A stretch of 64,000 nt of DNA from Doryteuthis pealeii (GCA_023376005.1 CM042138.1:89951991-90015990), one strand, 5' to 3'; positions 33,687-45,095 are shown, counted from the stretch's first letter. The notes: a model not told the origin generated them from the letters alone. Made by a program: numbers and translations.

Positions 33687-33731
<45 letters not shown>

Positions 33732-34060
33732 AAATAAAATAAAAAGTAGAAGATTACAGGCGTCGACAAAATGCCTCGAAGTATGGAATATAAGGAAATT
33801 TGACGACATAATTTTTCGATTATGAAAATGAACTTAAAATGTGTTTAAAAATCAGTGTAAAAATCTGAATACCAAACTAGAATGAATAAAAAAAAAATTT
33901 TGGCGGTGAGAATTTTATTAAATATGCGTTTAAAATGCTTTAACTTGGAAAATAAAGTAATTTCCTGTTTAATTCGCAGAGTAAACATATCAAACGTTGT
34001 GCTAATTAAATCATCATATTGTGTTATATTTACAGGTCCTGCTAGTATATAAGTATAAAC
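33390..34060. mobile_element. Helitron scraps and poly(A) tract
   Basis: 33405-33510 is a degenerate Helitron-1 end (ATGCACCTTCAGGCGCGATG); 33697-33729 is an A run; 33980-34048 is a Helitron-2 3' end in plus orientation (CAGGTCCTGCTAGT). Confidence 0.45.
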
Positions 34061-34507
34061 GAAAATATTGTAAGTAAGCAGAACCTTAGGTTTAAAACTT
34101 CTAAAATTTTGCTCTGGATTGTCCAGTTGGTAATAGTGCAATGGATATAGTGGTTGGGTGGATATAGTTTTAAGTGACAATCATCTGTTGTGTTGCTGGT
34201 TCAAGTATGGGTGATAATAACATAGAATACTTAACTTAATTAACACTTGTATCCGGCCATGATTAGCGGAATGATAAAAGTGTTACGCCGGTTGATTGAA
34301 TAAAAGTTTCTGTTCGAAGTTTTTTAAAGACTTCCAAGTTCGAGGAGAAGGTTTTTTTTATTTCGTTCATCAAATAAATTTTTGATATAACGCAGGAAAT
34401 GTCAATTGAAATCATTCACTCTCTACGAAATAGAAAAATCAATTCCATCATGAACCGATGTTAAAACGGTCACCTGTCTCATACTCTTGTTCTCTATATT
34501 ATTTACA

Positions 34508-35427
34508 CTAGCAAATATATGCACCCTCCGGGTGCAAGTATTTAAGTTTTACTATGATAAAATATCATATTAAATTAGAAAGGCTAATGAAACTGAATAA
34601 GAATGCAGATAAAAAGATTTGGAACAGAGGGGGTATGATTGAAAAATAGAACAACTTTGAAACGAACTCTTCCATCATTTTCCGTTACTCCTGTCTTTCA
34701 TTGGTAAATTTTTCTAATTTAACTATTTAGTTAAAATAGGAATTAAAGAATAAAATTACAATTATTTCTTCTTGTAAATGGATTTCTTTTAAGATTTATC
34801 CCCGAGATTTTCGCTCATATTCAATAAGATAAAATCAAACAATAAGAAATCAATAATACTAAGCATATATTTATTAAAATCAAATTTTTAAGATCAATAT
34901 GCAAATTAGCCTTCCCATTCACACTGTAAACCACTATTTTGTTGCATATATAAATACAATTGCATGTTATTAGTATGTAGATATGGTCAACAGTGGCTTC
35001 GGCCTCTGGACCATTGATATAATTAACGGCGTCGATCCCAGGGGGGCATCCCCCAGGCAACACCTGCCCCCCTTGATTTAAAGGGGCAGGGCTGGGTTTA
35101 TTGCCCAGTGCCTGAGGCGCCCCCCTTGAGGGGGAATGCCGACGGGATCGACGCAATTTTTCACCCGCCACCCCATGAGCTTTGGTTTGTGGGTGGTCCC
35201 ACGTTAATAGGGCCTTGTGCCTGACCGTACAAGTGGGGTACGTGGAAAATATCATGTAGATATGGTAAACAGTATTAATAATGTAAAACAATTTTATTGA
35301 TAATTGAGATTTAAATAAAAATAAAATCATGGAGAATGTGATGTAAATAATAAAGGGAATTGTAACTTGTATAGTAATATAGTTTCGGTTACAGACAGAT
35401 AAACCCACAATCTCCATTATAATAAGA
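34508..35427 (-). mobile_element. Helitron-1 copy with GC-rich insertion (920 bp)
   Basis: Ends are intact: CTAG plus hairpin GCACCCTCCGGGTGC on the left, ATAATAAGA|T on the right. Interior matches the 643-bp copies except for an insertion of about 270 bp at 34990-35270. Confidence 0.75.
34990..35270. mobile_element. GC-rich insertion in Helitron-1
   Basis: A GC-rich block (CCCAGGGGGGCATCCCCCAGG, CCCTTGAGGGGGAATGCCGA) is bounded by a repeat of the host sequence: TGTAGATATGGTCAACAGT before and TGTAGATATGGTAAACAGT after. This looks like an insertion with a long target duplication, as in LINE-mediated retroposition. In minus frame it reads GCPPGIDAVNYINGPEAEAT. Element not identified. Confidence 0.5.
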
Positions 35428-35484
35428 TTACCATTACGTTTCTATATACATATGTGTAATGTGGCAAAACTACTACATCCTAGA

Positions 35485-35680
35485 AATTTAGTGGGAGCTC
35501 ACGTGGCATCGTTGCTAACGTGCTCGACTGTGACATTGTAATAAATAGTTTCGAACCCTATTCGCATTATTATATTCACTTTCGAACTTGGGAAAAGTAT
35601 GAAATCTTTTATTCCCTCCCCACCCAGCTAGTTGTAATATTTATTACCACTATTGTTCTTCTGTAAGGATGGCGTTGGCA
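35485..35680 (+). mobile_element. SINE-C copy
   Basis: GGGAGCTCACGTGGCATCGT head, GTTTCGAACCCTATTCGC B box, CTTGGGAAAAGTATGAAATC body and ATTACCACTATTGTTCTTCT end, as in 20850-21030. Confidence 0.55.
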
Positions 35681-35684
35681 CTTT

Positions 35685-35830
35685 GGAGAAAAAGCTAGAT
35701 GCTAATTACAAAACGATACTTCGTGATGTTCTGAACAAATTCTGGAAGCATCACCCGACAAATCAGCAGCTGTACAACCACTTACCTCCATCTCACAGGC
35801 CATCCAAGAAAGACGAACAACATATACCGA
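35685..35830 (+). pseudogene. LINE reverse transcriptase C-terminal fragment
   Basis: The plus frame reads KLDANYKTILRDVLNKFWKH followed by HPTNQQLYNHLPPSHRPS, a conserved C-terminal segment of LINE polyproteins common in metazoan genomes. No upstream RT domain here. It runs directly into a SINE. Confidence 0.6.
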
Positions 35831-36118
35831 GGAAGCGAGTGGTGTAATGGTTAAAGTCATGGGAAATGGACTTGTCGCCCCAAGTTCAAATCCTGGACGT
35901 GGTAACTGCATTTTCACTTAGCGCTAATACCCTTGGGAAAGGTATGAATACAGTTCTCCCTCCAGCTATGGGTAAATAGTAGGGCAGACCGGGCTCTTTA
36001 TCCTTGGTTAGGCAACCGGTCTAGGAGAAGGAAAACTCTGAATTCAAACCTGTTGAACTCCGCTTAAGAAATTGACCTTGTGTCACATCCTGCTCGTGCG
36101 GAGGGGTTGGTAAATTGT
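35831..36118 (+). mobile_element. SINE-A copy, full length
   Basis: GAGTGGTGTAATGGTTAAAG, CAAGTTCAAATCCTGGACGT, TACCCTTGGGAAAGGTATGA, GGTTAGGCAACCGGTCTAGG and GTGCGGAGGGGTTGGTAAAT: one of the best-preserved copies. Confidence 0.78.
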
Positions 36119-36225
36119 ATACCAAGCAGCGCTGAAGTAACGTATTTTACTTTGATTTTTTATATTCTTATATTAATGTTTAACAAAATGTTTTATAAGA
36201 AATATTTTATTTAATTCATGTGCTG

Positions 36226-36285
<60 letters not shown>

Positions 36286-36944
36286 ATCCTACAATAGAAA
36301 ACCCAATTTCTGCACTGAATTTGATGAAAGGATCAGGATGTGGACAGCTTTATAGAAGTAGTCAGATAACCAACCACCGAATTAATTGACGAATAAGGTA
36401 CCTAAATATCCAGTATCGGCCTACGTTTAGCAAGAATACCAACACTAGCTGAAGACGTGGCTGGATAATGGATGACTGCTTTCTTATCCTGAGGTTTTTC
36501 AGCAAAATAAGGCTAAACCAACTTTCATCAATTGAATTGGTACACGAAATAATTCACAGCCCTTATTAACATGTGATGATATTTTAATCAATAAGAATGT
36601 CATGTTTGCAACCAAAGTGAGGCAAGTGATGTCTGACTTGATGCAGTCTATCCAGCCACCTGAGTTCCACTGGAGCATGTAACATTTTCTTAGAGAAATA
36701 ATTGCTAAATTAACCTTCACGACTAACCAAGCTAAGTTAAAAGAAATCCAAGTATCTAAGTAAAGAAGACAGGTACACCTGTGTATAACCACGGCTATAC
36801 AGGTATACTATATACGAAGTAAGAAGATATAATCTACAGTAAAGATAACACACGTCAAATTTAAGAGATTATGCAACAATAAGAACTATACAATCAACTA
36901 TATAATCAAAATATTCGGTATAGAATTACCGAAAATGAATTATA
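36119..36944. other. (CT)n and unassigned spacer
   Basis: (CT)n at 36230-36282. The remainder has no recognised gene; the minus frame at 36499-36792 has no domain. Confidence 0.5.
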
Positions 36945-37560
36945 TCTGGGGTTGGTTAGTTGGATTTTACGGCATGTCAACCTTTATTGGGTTATTTTTT
37001 ACCGAAAACGTTTTGTTTTATTAATTATTGATGGGTACTCAAGTTTTTGAACTCAATTTTTTAACGCACTTTTTAGAACTTATTTTGCTCTATTTAACCC
37101 ATAGATGGGACTCTAAGGGTAATAATACCACTTCGGGTCAGAGTGGACCTGGGAGTAATGGCGATGAAGGTGTACTCCACATTCTTCAGAGCTTCAGAAC
37201 TGGAACTTCACTATCAGATGGAAGTCTAACGTCATACTCAGGACAATAGACCCTCAGCAACCGCCTACTAGCACATATATAATGAAAACGGTTAGTGCAA
37301 TAGGGTTGGGACAATCGTATAGGTACTAGGGCTTGACGTGACCAGCCGATTGATCGGAAGAGGCCTCTCCGATCGCCCGTCTAGCCTAAGTAAGGGCAAA
37401 GTGGAGTGTTGCATGTCATAGATTGCTCAGCCACCAGCGTTCCATCCTTGAGCATCATGGTTCGCCACCCACAGCCAACTGGTGGCTTAATTGTTTTTTA
37501 CTCCTCTGCAGTGGTGCTGTCGGAGTATTTTAAAGCTCCAGCCTCCAGGGACTTATATCT
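36945..37560 (-). repeat. ATGCCG-tail retroposon, long copy
   Basis: Starts GGTTGGTTAGTTGGATTTTACG (reversed tail) and runs through TCAGAGTGGACCTGGGAGTA, CAGTGGTGCTGTCGGAGTAT. Closest in length to 1728-2372. Confidence 0.62.
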
Positions 37561-37654
37561 ATAGTCCAAAATAATATGTTATACGTGCTATTTTTCTTTC
37601 CTTTTTCAGAATTTCGTAGTCCAAAGTTAGGGGTGCGTGTTACACACAAATAAT

Positions 37655-38639
37655 TTTATTATAATGTAGATTATGTCTTAGTTTGTCTTTAACCAAAGCA
37701 ACCTCACCACCGACATTATAATTCCCTTAGTTATTTTAGTTAAATTTTCAATTATTATTAAATAATCATTATTTAATCTTCATTAACATCTTATTTGTCA
37801 AAATATCTTTATTAAAGTACAGCTGAGTAATATTTTAATCACAGTAGCCTATGTTATTAACACATTTAATGTGTGATATATATCACTAAGAAATAAAGGT
37901 TTTCATACTATATAGTGTAGATAATTGACATATTAATAAAACAGGGTTTAATAAATAATCACTTGGTGTTATTGATTTCTAATATTATTATTTTATTCTC
38001 AAATGTATTAAAAACTATCCTATGTATAATTTCATACAGAAATAAAATAAAATCAAAATAGGTGCAATCTTTTAAATGCGTTCTTAATTAATTTCTTTAG
38101 TTTTTCTAATTGATATATCTTATGTTAAATATTAAATACTTCCACATAGAGATCGCATATTTTTGCGAGTTATGATAATGAATAAAGATATAGAGCATAA
38201 ATTTTAAATCATGCAACAATCAATCAATTTAACCAATCCTTAAAATTTCTCCATAAATGCACTCTTCATCAAAACTATGAAAATCTAACTTGACTATGAA
38301 TAAACTTCTTGTTGAAGCCATTAATAAATTCGAAAGAAAAAATAGACCAAGAATTTTATGAGCATAAAAGAGACATCAAAGTCGGTGATATAAAAAAAAT
38401 CTTTTTATGGAAACGAATCACTATTTTAATTTCAAAGATTCCAAAATGTTAGTTAATATACACGGCAAAAAACACCAGAAAAATTGTGGATTCTAATATT
38501 ATATCGAACTATTGTACTATCAAACAAGGACACGGTTTTTCAACTTATCCCCTTATTTAGTTAAATTAGTATTAAAAGTTGCAAGATACCTGATGTAGAT
38601 TAGTTAGTTATCACTATCCTTATTATACCGGCATTCAAT
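37655..38639. other. Divergent Helitron-1 fragment and AT-rich spacer
   Basis: 37660-38000 follows the Helitron-1 5' order (TTATTATAATGTAGATTATG, TTAACCAAAGCAACC) but is strongly diverged. The rest is AT-rich DNA without a gene. Confidence 0.45.
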
Positions 38640-38790
38640 AATGAACGCTTAAGTAGCACAACTGAATCTGTGTGGTAAAGTGAGGTTGCGAAAAACAATC
38701 TCCTAGATCCAGCGCTAGAGAAAAGGGGATACACTCCCTCGCTGTCGGGCTGACACAAAAAATAGGCCACTTCAGCGGCGTAACCTTACT
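38640..38790 (+). mobile_element. SINE-B 3' fragment
   Basis: GTAGCACAACTGAATCTGTG, AAACAATCTCCTAGATCCAG and GGATACACTCCCTCGCTGTC match the SINE-B body; the head is lost. Confidence 0.55.
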
Positions 38791-38817
38791 CCTAATCTTA
38801 TTCATACTAATTTTTAT

Positions 38818-38821
<4 letters not shown>

Positions 38822-38857
<36 letters not shown>

Positions 38858-39955
38858 TCCTTTTGAGTTTTTCACATCAGCGTTAACTGATGGTATTTCA
38901 CTGGAGTCTGAGTGACAACAAGTCTCCTAAGGTCTCCATGACTCTTCTGGGCATTCTAGCCGATTGCAGCAGTACAGTAGTCTGGATGATCTCAATTCTT
39001 CCTCTGATATCTAGATCCTCCAGTCTTTATTGGGACCGTTCCAAGTGCACCAAATACAATTGGTATCACTTTCACTCTCATGTTCCACACCTTTTTCAAT
39101 TCTCTGGCAAGGTCCAGGTATTTATCCATATTTTCATTTTCCTTCAGTTTCACCCTGTGATCTGCTGGGACCACAAGGTCCACCAGTTGACACGTTCTCT
39201 TTTTTTGTTAATCAGCACTAGGTCTGGTCTCCTGGCTGGATATCTGTCTTTATCTCGAAGTCCCAGAGAATTTTATGCGTTTCATTCTCAAGAACAGATT
39301 CTGGTTTATGCATGTACCATTTAGTTGTATGGTCAAAGTTTGATTTTTGCATAATTCCCAGTGGATCACCTTCCAACCCAGTCATGCCTAGCTTTGTATT
39401 CCCATTGTGCTAGTTTGCTACATTCGCTTAATACATGGTTTACAGTTTCATCTCTGTCACCGCACAGTCTACATTTACTGTTTTGTTGTGTCTTATCAAT
39501 TTTTGCTTTGATATAATTTGTTCTTAAGGCATTATTTTGTGCAGCAATTATTAGTGATTCAGTTTCTCTCTTGAGGTTTCCTCTTCTTAACCATGTCCAG
39601 GTCTTTTTATGTGCAACCTCTCCGATTTGTCGTTTGAAGCGTCCATATAATTGTTTTTCTACCCATCTTTGTTTTCTATTTTTTTTGTTTTTCTGTTTGT
39701 CCATACATTACATCTGCTGTTGTTGGCTGCTATAAGTAATATTTCTTTGCTCTTTTTTGTGTACTGTTCGACTCCTTGGTTTATGGCCTCTACACTGTCC
39801 TCTATGTTGTCAAAACCTCTTCCACCTTCTTTTCTTGAAACATATAATCTATCTTTATCATCTCTAGGGTGTAGAGCCTTGTACATCGTCATTAATTTCC
39901 TAGTCCTTTGATCGATCTGTCTGTTCTCTAGCAAGGTCCATGTATTTCTATATCT
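38822..39955 (-). pseudogene. LINE C-terminal domain, copy 1
   Basis: Minus strand, from about 39934: RTRKLMTMYKALHPRDDKDR, SRKEGGRGFDNIED, the block QLYGRFKRQIGEVAHKKTWT, a zinc-knuckle-like CRLCGDRDETVNHVLSECSK, then a broken frame with VPADHRVKLKENE..KYLDLARELKKVW and VIPIVFGALGTVP. It ends in a (TAA)n tract at 38822-38858. This is the post-RT C-terminus of a metazoan LINE; the RT core and endonuclease are absent. Frame changes make it a pseudogene. Confidence 0.68.
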
Positions 39956-40700
39956 TTTTTGTTTTCTTTCATCTTCCCTATAGTCAGCTAGTTGGCAAGT
40001 TCTCTTTTTTTGTTAATCAATACTAGGCCTGATCTTATGACTGGGTAAGGCGATCCGTCTTTATATCAAAGTCCCAAAGAATTTCATGTGTTCCATTATC
40101 TAGAACATATGCTGGTTTATACATATAACATATTGTTGTATGGTTAAAATTTAGTTTTTTTTGTACAATTCCCTGTGGATTACCTTTTCAACCTAACCGT
40201 GCCTAGCTTTGTATTCTTGTTGTTCTAGTTTTCTACATTCGCTTAATGGATGCTTTATGGCCTCATCTCTGTCACCACACACACTACATTTGCTGTTCTA
40301 ATATGTTTTATCAATTTTTGCTTTGATATAATTTGTTCCTATGGCGTTGTTTTGTGCAGCAATTATTAATGACTCGGTTTCTCTCTTGAGATTTCCTATT
40401 ATTAACCATGTCCAAGTCTTTTCATGAGTAATCTCCCCAATTTGTCGTTTGAAGTATCCATATAATTGTTTTTCTTCCATTTCTGTCTTTGTTTTGGTTG
40501 TTTTTCTGTTTGTCCATATGTTGCAGCTGCTGTTTTTGATTGCTGTAATTAATCTTTCATTGTTTTTTTGGTATTCTTCAACCCCTTTAATCGGGGCATT
40601 TACGCACTCCTCTGTATTGGCAAAACCTCTTCCACCTTCCTTTCTTGATGCAGGTTTCAAGGACTCTTTGGAGTATTTCAGCCGATCTCAACAATTCTGC
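39956..40700 (-). pseudogene. LINE C-terminal domain, copy 2
   Basis: Minus frame 40298-40660: ASRKEGGRGFANTEECV, QLYGYFKRQIGEITHEKTWT, NLKRETESLIIAAQNNA, continuing toward 39960 with stops. Parallel to copy 1 and directly upstream of it, so the two stand in tandem, the inner one without a clear tail. Confidence 0.65.
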
Positions 40701-40829
40701 TATTTGGGTGGTCTCGATTGTGGTATGCAATCATTTTGTTAGTTGTTTTGCGGTAGAAATGGACAGTTAAAGTATTTTATGATGTATTTAATAGGACGTC
40801 GATATCAAATTAAAAATGATTTCCGAGGT

Positions 40830-40935
40830 TGGGTCATTACTATGCTCGGATACACAGTGAACATCCGAGAAAGGCCGGATGATAAAGCGGCCGAAACATT
40901 ATGTTTATACACATCTTAATAAAGATAAGGACATC
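40830..40935 (+). repeat. GGCCGAAAC-type retroelement end
   Basis: GAGAAAGGCCGGATGATAAA, GCGGCCGAAACATTATG and TTAATAAAGATAAGG. Same layout as the ends of the 2870 and 21185 repeats (GGCC stem, GAAAC, AATAAAGAT). Confidence 0.4.
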
Positions 40936-41199
40936 AGTTTGAATCATCAATTTTTTTTCAATGACTTCACCTGATATAGTCATTGTAAGACTTAATATCA
41001 TTACACCGTTATTTATAATATCCAGTGTGTTTATTTTCAATGTTGTCTTGTGAGATAATTTCTTCTTTGCTTAAATATCCACAAAATGTTGTGGTCTTGT
41101 TTGTTATAAGTTGTAGGGTACAAGGGTGCGCCTTTTGGTAATTTGATACGTTTCTAGGCTGCGTAATCAGTAAACTAGTAGCAAAAGATAGTTTTGATC

Positions 41200-41790
41200 T
41201 AACACTGAAAGTGTCAAAGTAGGAAAAGGAACATAAAGAAATAATGGCTTTTTCAGAAAGTTTAATAGGTTTTACTAAGTGGAATAAGACACCCGTATAA
41301 AGAATAGGAGAAGGTAAGATGTTGTTTGATTCTTTTTTGAGAACTTTCTTCTCCTTTGTCAGACGATTTTGACGGGCCTTTTCTGTGACGCTTATATGAG
41401 TAGTAGCGAAGGTCTTCATTGAGTGCAAGCTTCATAATAGAGGCTGAAACATTTAATTCACGTGACAAAGCCCGAATTCCAATGCCAGGGTTCTCCAACA
41501 ATTTTTCTGCAGATTTTCGAGGAATTCTTGTGTACGAACGCAATCAGATCGTCTGTTATGTTGCTCTCTTCTAGCCACAGCCTCGTAGTCTCCATTGCAA
41601 TTCTCCAGTTCATTCCTGGTTGTTTTTCAGTGTTCATGGAGCATTGGGCAGCAACCATACTCTCTTTATTTTGATGGCCGTCGCAGATCATCATGATATA
41701 AGTTATTCTCTTCCATGATTCAGGTGGATTCCAGTCATCCATTCTATCTGTTATCACGGATATGAATGAAGAGGTGTCCAAGTTTTTAAT
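41200..41790 (-). pseudogene. Tc1/mariner-type transposase N-terminal remnant
   Basis: The minus frame 41262-41543 gives RIPRKSAEKLLENPGIGIRA and LSRELNVSASIMKLALNEDL, a helix-turn-helix DNA-binding domain of Tc1/mariner-like transposases. A second frame continues EKARQNRLTKEKKVLKKE; an upstream frame (41458-41781) gives MEAT-like LEESNITDDLIAFVHK. At least two frameshifts; no DDE region preserved. Confidence 0.6.
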
Positions 41791-41867
41791 AAATCATCCT
41801 AATTATTCTTAAGTATTTAATTTAATATCGCCAGTCAACTTTATAACATTATTATAGTGTTATATAT

Positions 41868-42155
41868 ATATTTACCAACCTCTCCACACGAGCAGGATGC
41901 GACACAAGGTCAATTTCTTAAGCGGAGTTTAACAGGTTTGAATTCAGTTTTCCTTCTCCTATACTGGTTACCTAGCCACGGTTAAAGAGCCCAGTTTGCG
42001 CTGCTGTTTACCCATACCTGGGGGTATTGGATTCATACCTTTCCCAAGGGTATTAGCGCCATGTGAAATGCCAACAGCTTCGTCCAGGAATTGAACTCGG
42101 GTTGTCGAGTCCATTTCCTACGACTCTAACCATTTGAACACGTGCCTCCACCTTA
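41868..42155 (-). mobile_element. SINE-A copy, full length
   Basis: ACCAACCTCTCCACACGAGC to ACCATTTGAACACGTGCC: complete reverse copy with both ends. Confidence 0.75.
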
Positions 42156-42176
42156 TATTATAGTGTTATAGGTGTT

Positions 42177-42467
42177 TCATTAGTTAGGCCCAGTACTTAC
42201 TGAGTAATGTTCAGAGGCCCGGCGACTTATTGAGTGATGTTCATAAGTTAGGCCCGGGGCATATTGAGTAATGCTCAGTTAAGCCCTGGAACTCATTGAG
42301 TGTTTTCATTAGTTAGGCTCGGGACTTATTGAGTAATGTTTAATTAGGCTCGGGACTAAGTAATGTTCAGTTAGGACTGGAACTTATTGAGTGATGTTTT
42401 TTTTTAGTTAGACCGGGGACTGGTTTCGTCAGGTAGGCCCAGGACTTATTGAGTAATGTTACATTAG
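42177..42467. repeat. Minisatellite of mariner-end units
   Basis: About nine imperfect units of 30-36 bp on the theme TTAGTTAGGCCCGGGACTTA followed by TTGAGTAATGTTCA. The theme matches the 3' inverted repeat of the mariner at 49792-50858. Confidence 0.75.
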
Positions 42468-42938
42468 TAAAGCCTTTACACTCAGGTAAACCTTGTAGGA
42501 GATTCCGAAGTCATCTGACTAGAAGACGAGAGAACTGAAGAAAAAAACAATATGGTTTTCGTGCTTCTGCGTTCTGTTACTGCCTGGCCCGCCACCTCAC
42601 GACTAAAATAGAAGCAAGGGAGGTAACTGTAAAAATAAGGGATATAAACTCTGGAAGGGTCTTTAAGTATTCTTATCTTATAATAATAATATATTTTTTT
42701 ATTATCAGACCGTCTTGAATAAATAGATATTAAATTGACCATTAATAGGAGAGATTCATGGGCCTTTCTCTGCCAATAGACAAGAAAGGAGTGATTATTC
42801 CTGTTTAATATTGAGTTCTTTTGAATGTAAAAAAGAAAGCCTCGACATCAGAAATGGGAAAAGTATGTGCAAGGGGTGATTTTATGATCAGTAAATAAAA
42901 AGAGATCTATAGAAAGAAATCTAAAAGAAAATAATATA
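42468..42938. other. Unassigned spacer
   Basis: No recognised gene; the minus frame at 42482-42742 has no domain. Confidence 0.45.
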
Positions 42939-43581
42939 TCTTATTATAATGGAGATTGTGTGTTTGTCTGTCTGTAACCGAAACTATATCCCTACTCAAG
43001 TCACAATTCCCTTTGTTATTTATATCACATTCTCCATGATTTTATTTATATTTAAACTTCAATTATTAATAAAATTGTTTTACATTACTTACACTGTTGA
43101 CCATATCAACATACTAATAACATGCAATTGTATTTATATATACAACAAAATAGAGGTTTACAGTGTGAATGGGAAGGCTAATTTGCATATTGATCTTAAA
43201 AAATTGATTTTAATAGATATATGCTTAGTATTATTGATTTCTAATTGTTGGGTTTTATCTTATTGAATATGAGCAAAAATCTCTTCAATAAATCTTAAAA
43301 GAAATCCATTAACAAGAAGAAATAAATGTAATATTATTCTTTACTTCCTATTTTAACTAAACAGTTTAATTAGGAAAATTTACCAATGAAAGACGGGAGT
43401 AACAGAAAATGATGGAAGAGTTAGTTTCAAAGTTGTTCTATTTTTCAATCATACCCCCTCTGTTCAAAATCTTTTTATCTACATTCTTATTCAGTTTCAT
43501 TAGCCTTTCTAATTTAATATGATATTTTATTATAAAATTTAACTAAAATACTTGCACCCGGAGGGTGCATATATTTGCTAG
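42939..43581 (+). mobile_element. Helitron-1 reference copy (643 bp, both ends intact)
   Basis: A|TCTTATTATAATGGAGATTG at the 5' end; GCACCCGGAGGGTGC hairpin, ATATATTTG spacer and CTAG|T at the 3' end. No terminal inverted repeat and no target duplication: insertion between A and T, the Helitron rule. A 105-codon frame near the 5' end is conserved between copies, but no Rep or helicase motif is visible, so it is non-autonomous. Confidence 0.82.
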
Positions 43582-43619
<38 letters not shown>

Positions 43620-43935
43620 ATTAATTAATTTTTTGTTATCAATATTGGAGAACTGATTATAAAGTGCTCAATTATTTCTTTAAGAGCTGTATTTATTTAT
43701 TTATTTAAGTCACCAATACAAAGTTCGTCTTACCAATGGTTTCAGATGTTTATCCGTCATCAGAGACGTTGACTTTTTGAATAAATTGGACAGTTTTTTA
43801 ACTCGTGCCTCGTGTGAACGTGATCCGTTATTCGTTCTTGCTTTTGCTTTCTTCATTCACCGGCGTTCCTATTTGTCGTCATTGAGTCTCGTGTTTTTAT
43901 GATGATTTTGTTTTTTTTATTTTGTGTGCGTTTAT
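43582..43935. other. (TA)n and PLE-end-like sequence
   Basis: (TA)n 43584-43612; minus strand near 43690-43775 carries GTCTCTGATGACGG ... CATCTGAAACC, the type of end seen downstream of GIY-YIG frames. Belongs with the next feature. Confidence 0.4.
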
Positions 43936-44610
43936 ATACATGTGTGAATTCCTAAATTATGGCGGTCTGAGGTTTTGGTTAGTCCAATTCCATATCAAAC
44001 ATTTTTTTCGGTGTGGGCATGCTTTAAATATTTCCATTTTATTATTAAGAAAAACGTGTTCTGAGCTTAATCCTTGCAGAATACGCAATTTTTCAGTGGT
44101 GCACAATGAGTATTTTTTTATCCATTTACGTATGGTTTCGATTGGTCCAGTATTTTCCATTCTATGTTTTTCCTGTTTTTTTATATACCCATACTTTGTT
44201 GGATAGCGCTGTGTTCCTTTTGTTTTCGTATTTGAAGGATGTTAAATGGTTGTAGTAGCGTTGTTTAAAACTACCTTGCGCCATCCCTACGTAGTTTTCG
44301 TTGGTCGCCGGTTGGTTTGTGTTTGTCTTAATTGTTGCCTAGTATATTATTGATTCTATGTTGCACCTTTGTTGTAATGGACAGTCTTCCTTACTTCTGC
44401 ATGTACATGTTGGGTTTTCCCTGTGCTTGATGTTGGCTGTAAATTTTGTCTTTATCTGTTGTCCGCAAGGAGTAGCTTGTGGCATCTGTGTTTAGGTGGG
44501 AAATGTTTTTTTACTAGTTCTAAGAATTTCTTGCCTATATTTGTCCTGACGTTGAGTGCATATAGTGGTGTGAACCAGATTATTTTCCTTTTCCTCTTTC
44601 TGTTTGTGGT
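43936..44610 (-). pseudogene. Penelope-like element remnant (GIY-YIG endonuclease region)
   Basis: Minus strand: TCTCRSKEDCPLQQRCN, a Cys-rich linker; ESIIY...ENYVGMAQGSFKQRYYNH, a GIY-YIG core; then ENKRNTALSN and, after frame breaks, KILQGLSSEHVFLNNKMEIF-type text with CPHRKKCL. This is the C-terminal endonuclease of Penelope-like retroelements. Stops and frame changes make it inactive. Confidence 0.62.
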
Positions 44611-44621
44611 TGGTATGGAGT

Positions 44622-44672
<51 letters not shown>

Positions 44673-45043
44673 GCAGTTGTGTGTATATGTATGTCCGGAG
44701 GAAACTTCGAAAATAAAATAATTAACGCCAAAGTAAATAAATATCACCAGGGCTTGAGCAAAAATATTGAGCAAAAATAATAGAGATTTGATTTATATTC
44801 GTGAAAATAATTAAAAAATAGAATTTAAATGATAACAGCATGGTTTTTTTCATTTAATATTTTAAATAGTAGACATTAACATTTCTTTTCAGAGTAGCTG
44901 GATCAATGCAAAGTCTATTTTATTACATAGGGATTTAAATGGGGCATCCAACGAGGATTCAACTCACGATTCTGTAATAATGGATATGCGGGACTAACTT
45001 AAAAAGTCCCCCGCTACCCAGCCGACGCCGGGTAGCCCTGCTA

Positions 45044-45044
<1 letters not shown>
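44622..45044 (+). mobile_element. Helitron-3 family copy
   Basis: 5' part contains GTGTGTATATGTATGTCCGG and AAACTTCGAAAATAAAATAA; the 3' end has GCTACCC..GGGTAGC hairpin, then CCTG and CTAG before T. Shares internal blocks (AATGATAACAGCATGG, GGGGCATCCAACGAGGAT) with 63412-63803. Confidence 0.62.

Positions 45045-45095
<51 letters not shown>

Noticed and set aside
33495..33730. Processed pseudogene with poly(A) tail
   Set aside because: The upstream 180 bp has an open frame, but there is no recognisable protein, no target duplication could be seen, and the A run alone is weak evidence.
34821..35417. 198-codon minus frame, and related frames at 42949-43266 and 60474-60851
   Set aside because: This is the Helitron-1 5' frame joined to the GC-rich insert; no known domain. 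It is described under the mobile elements.
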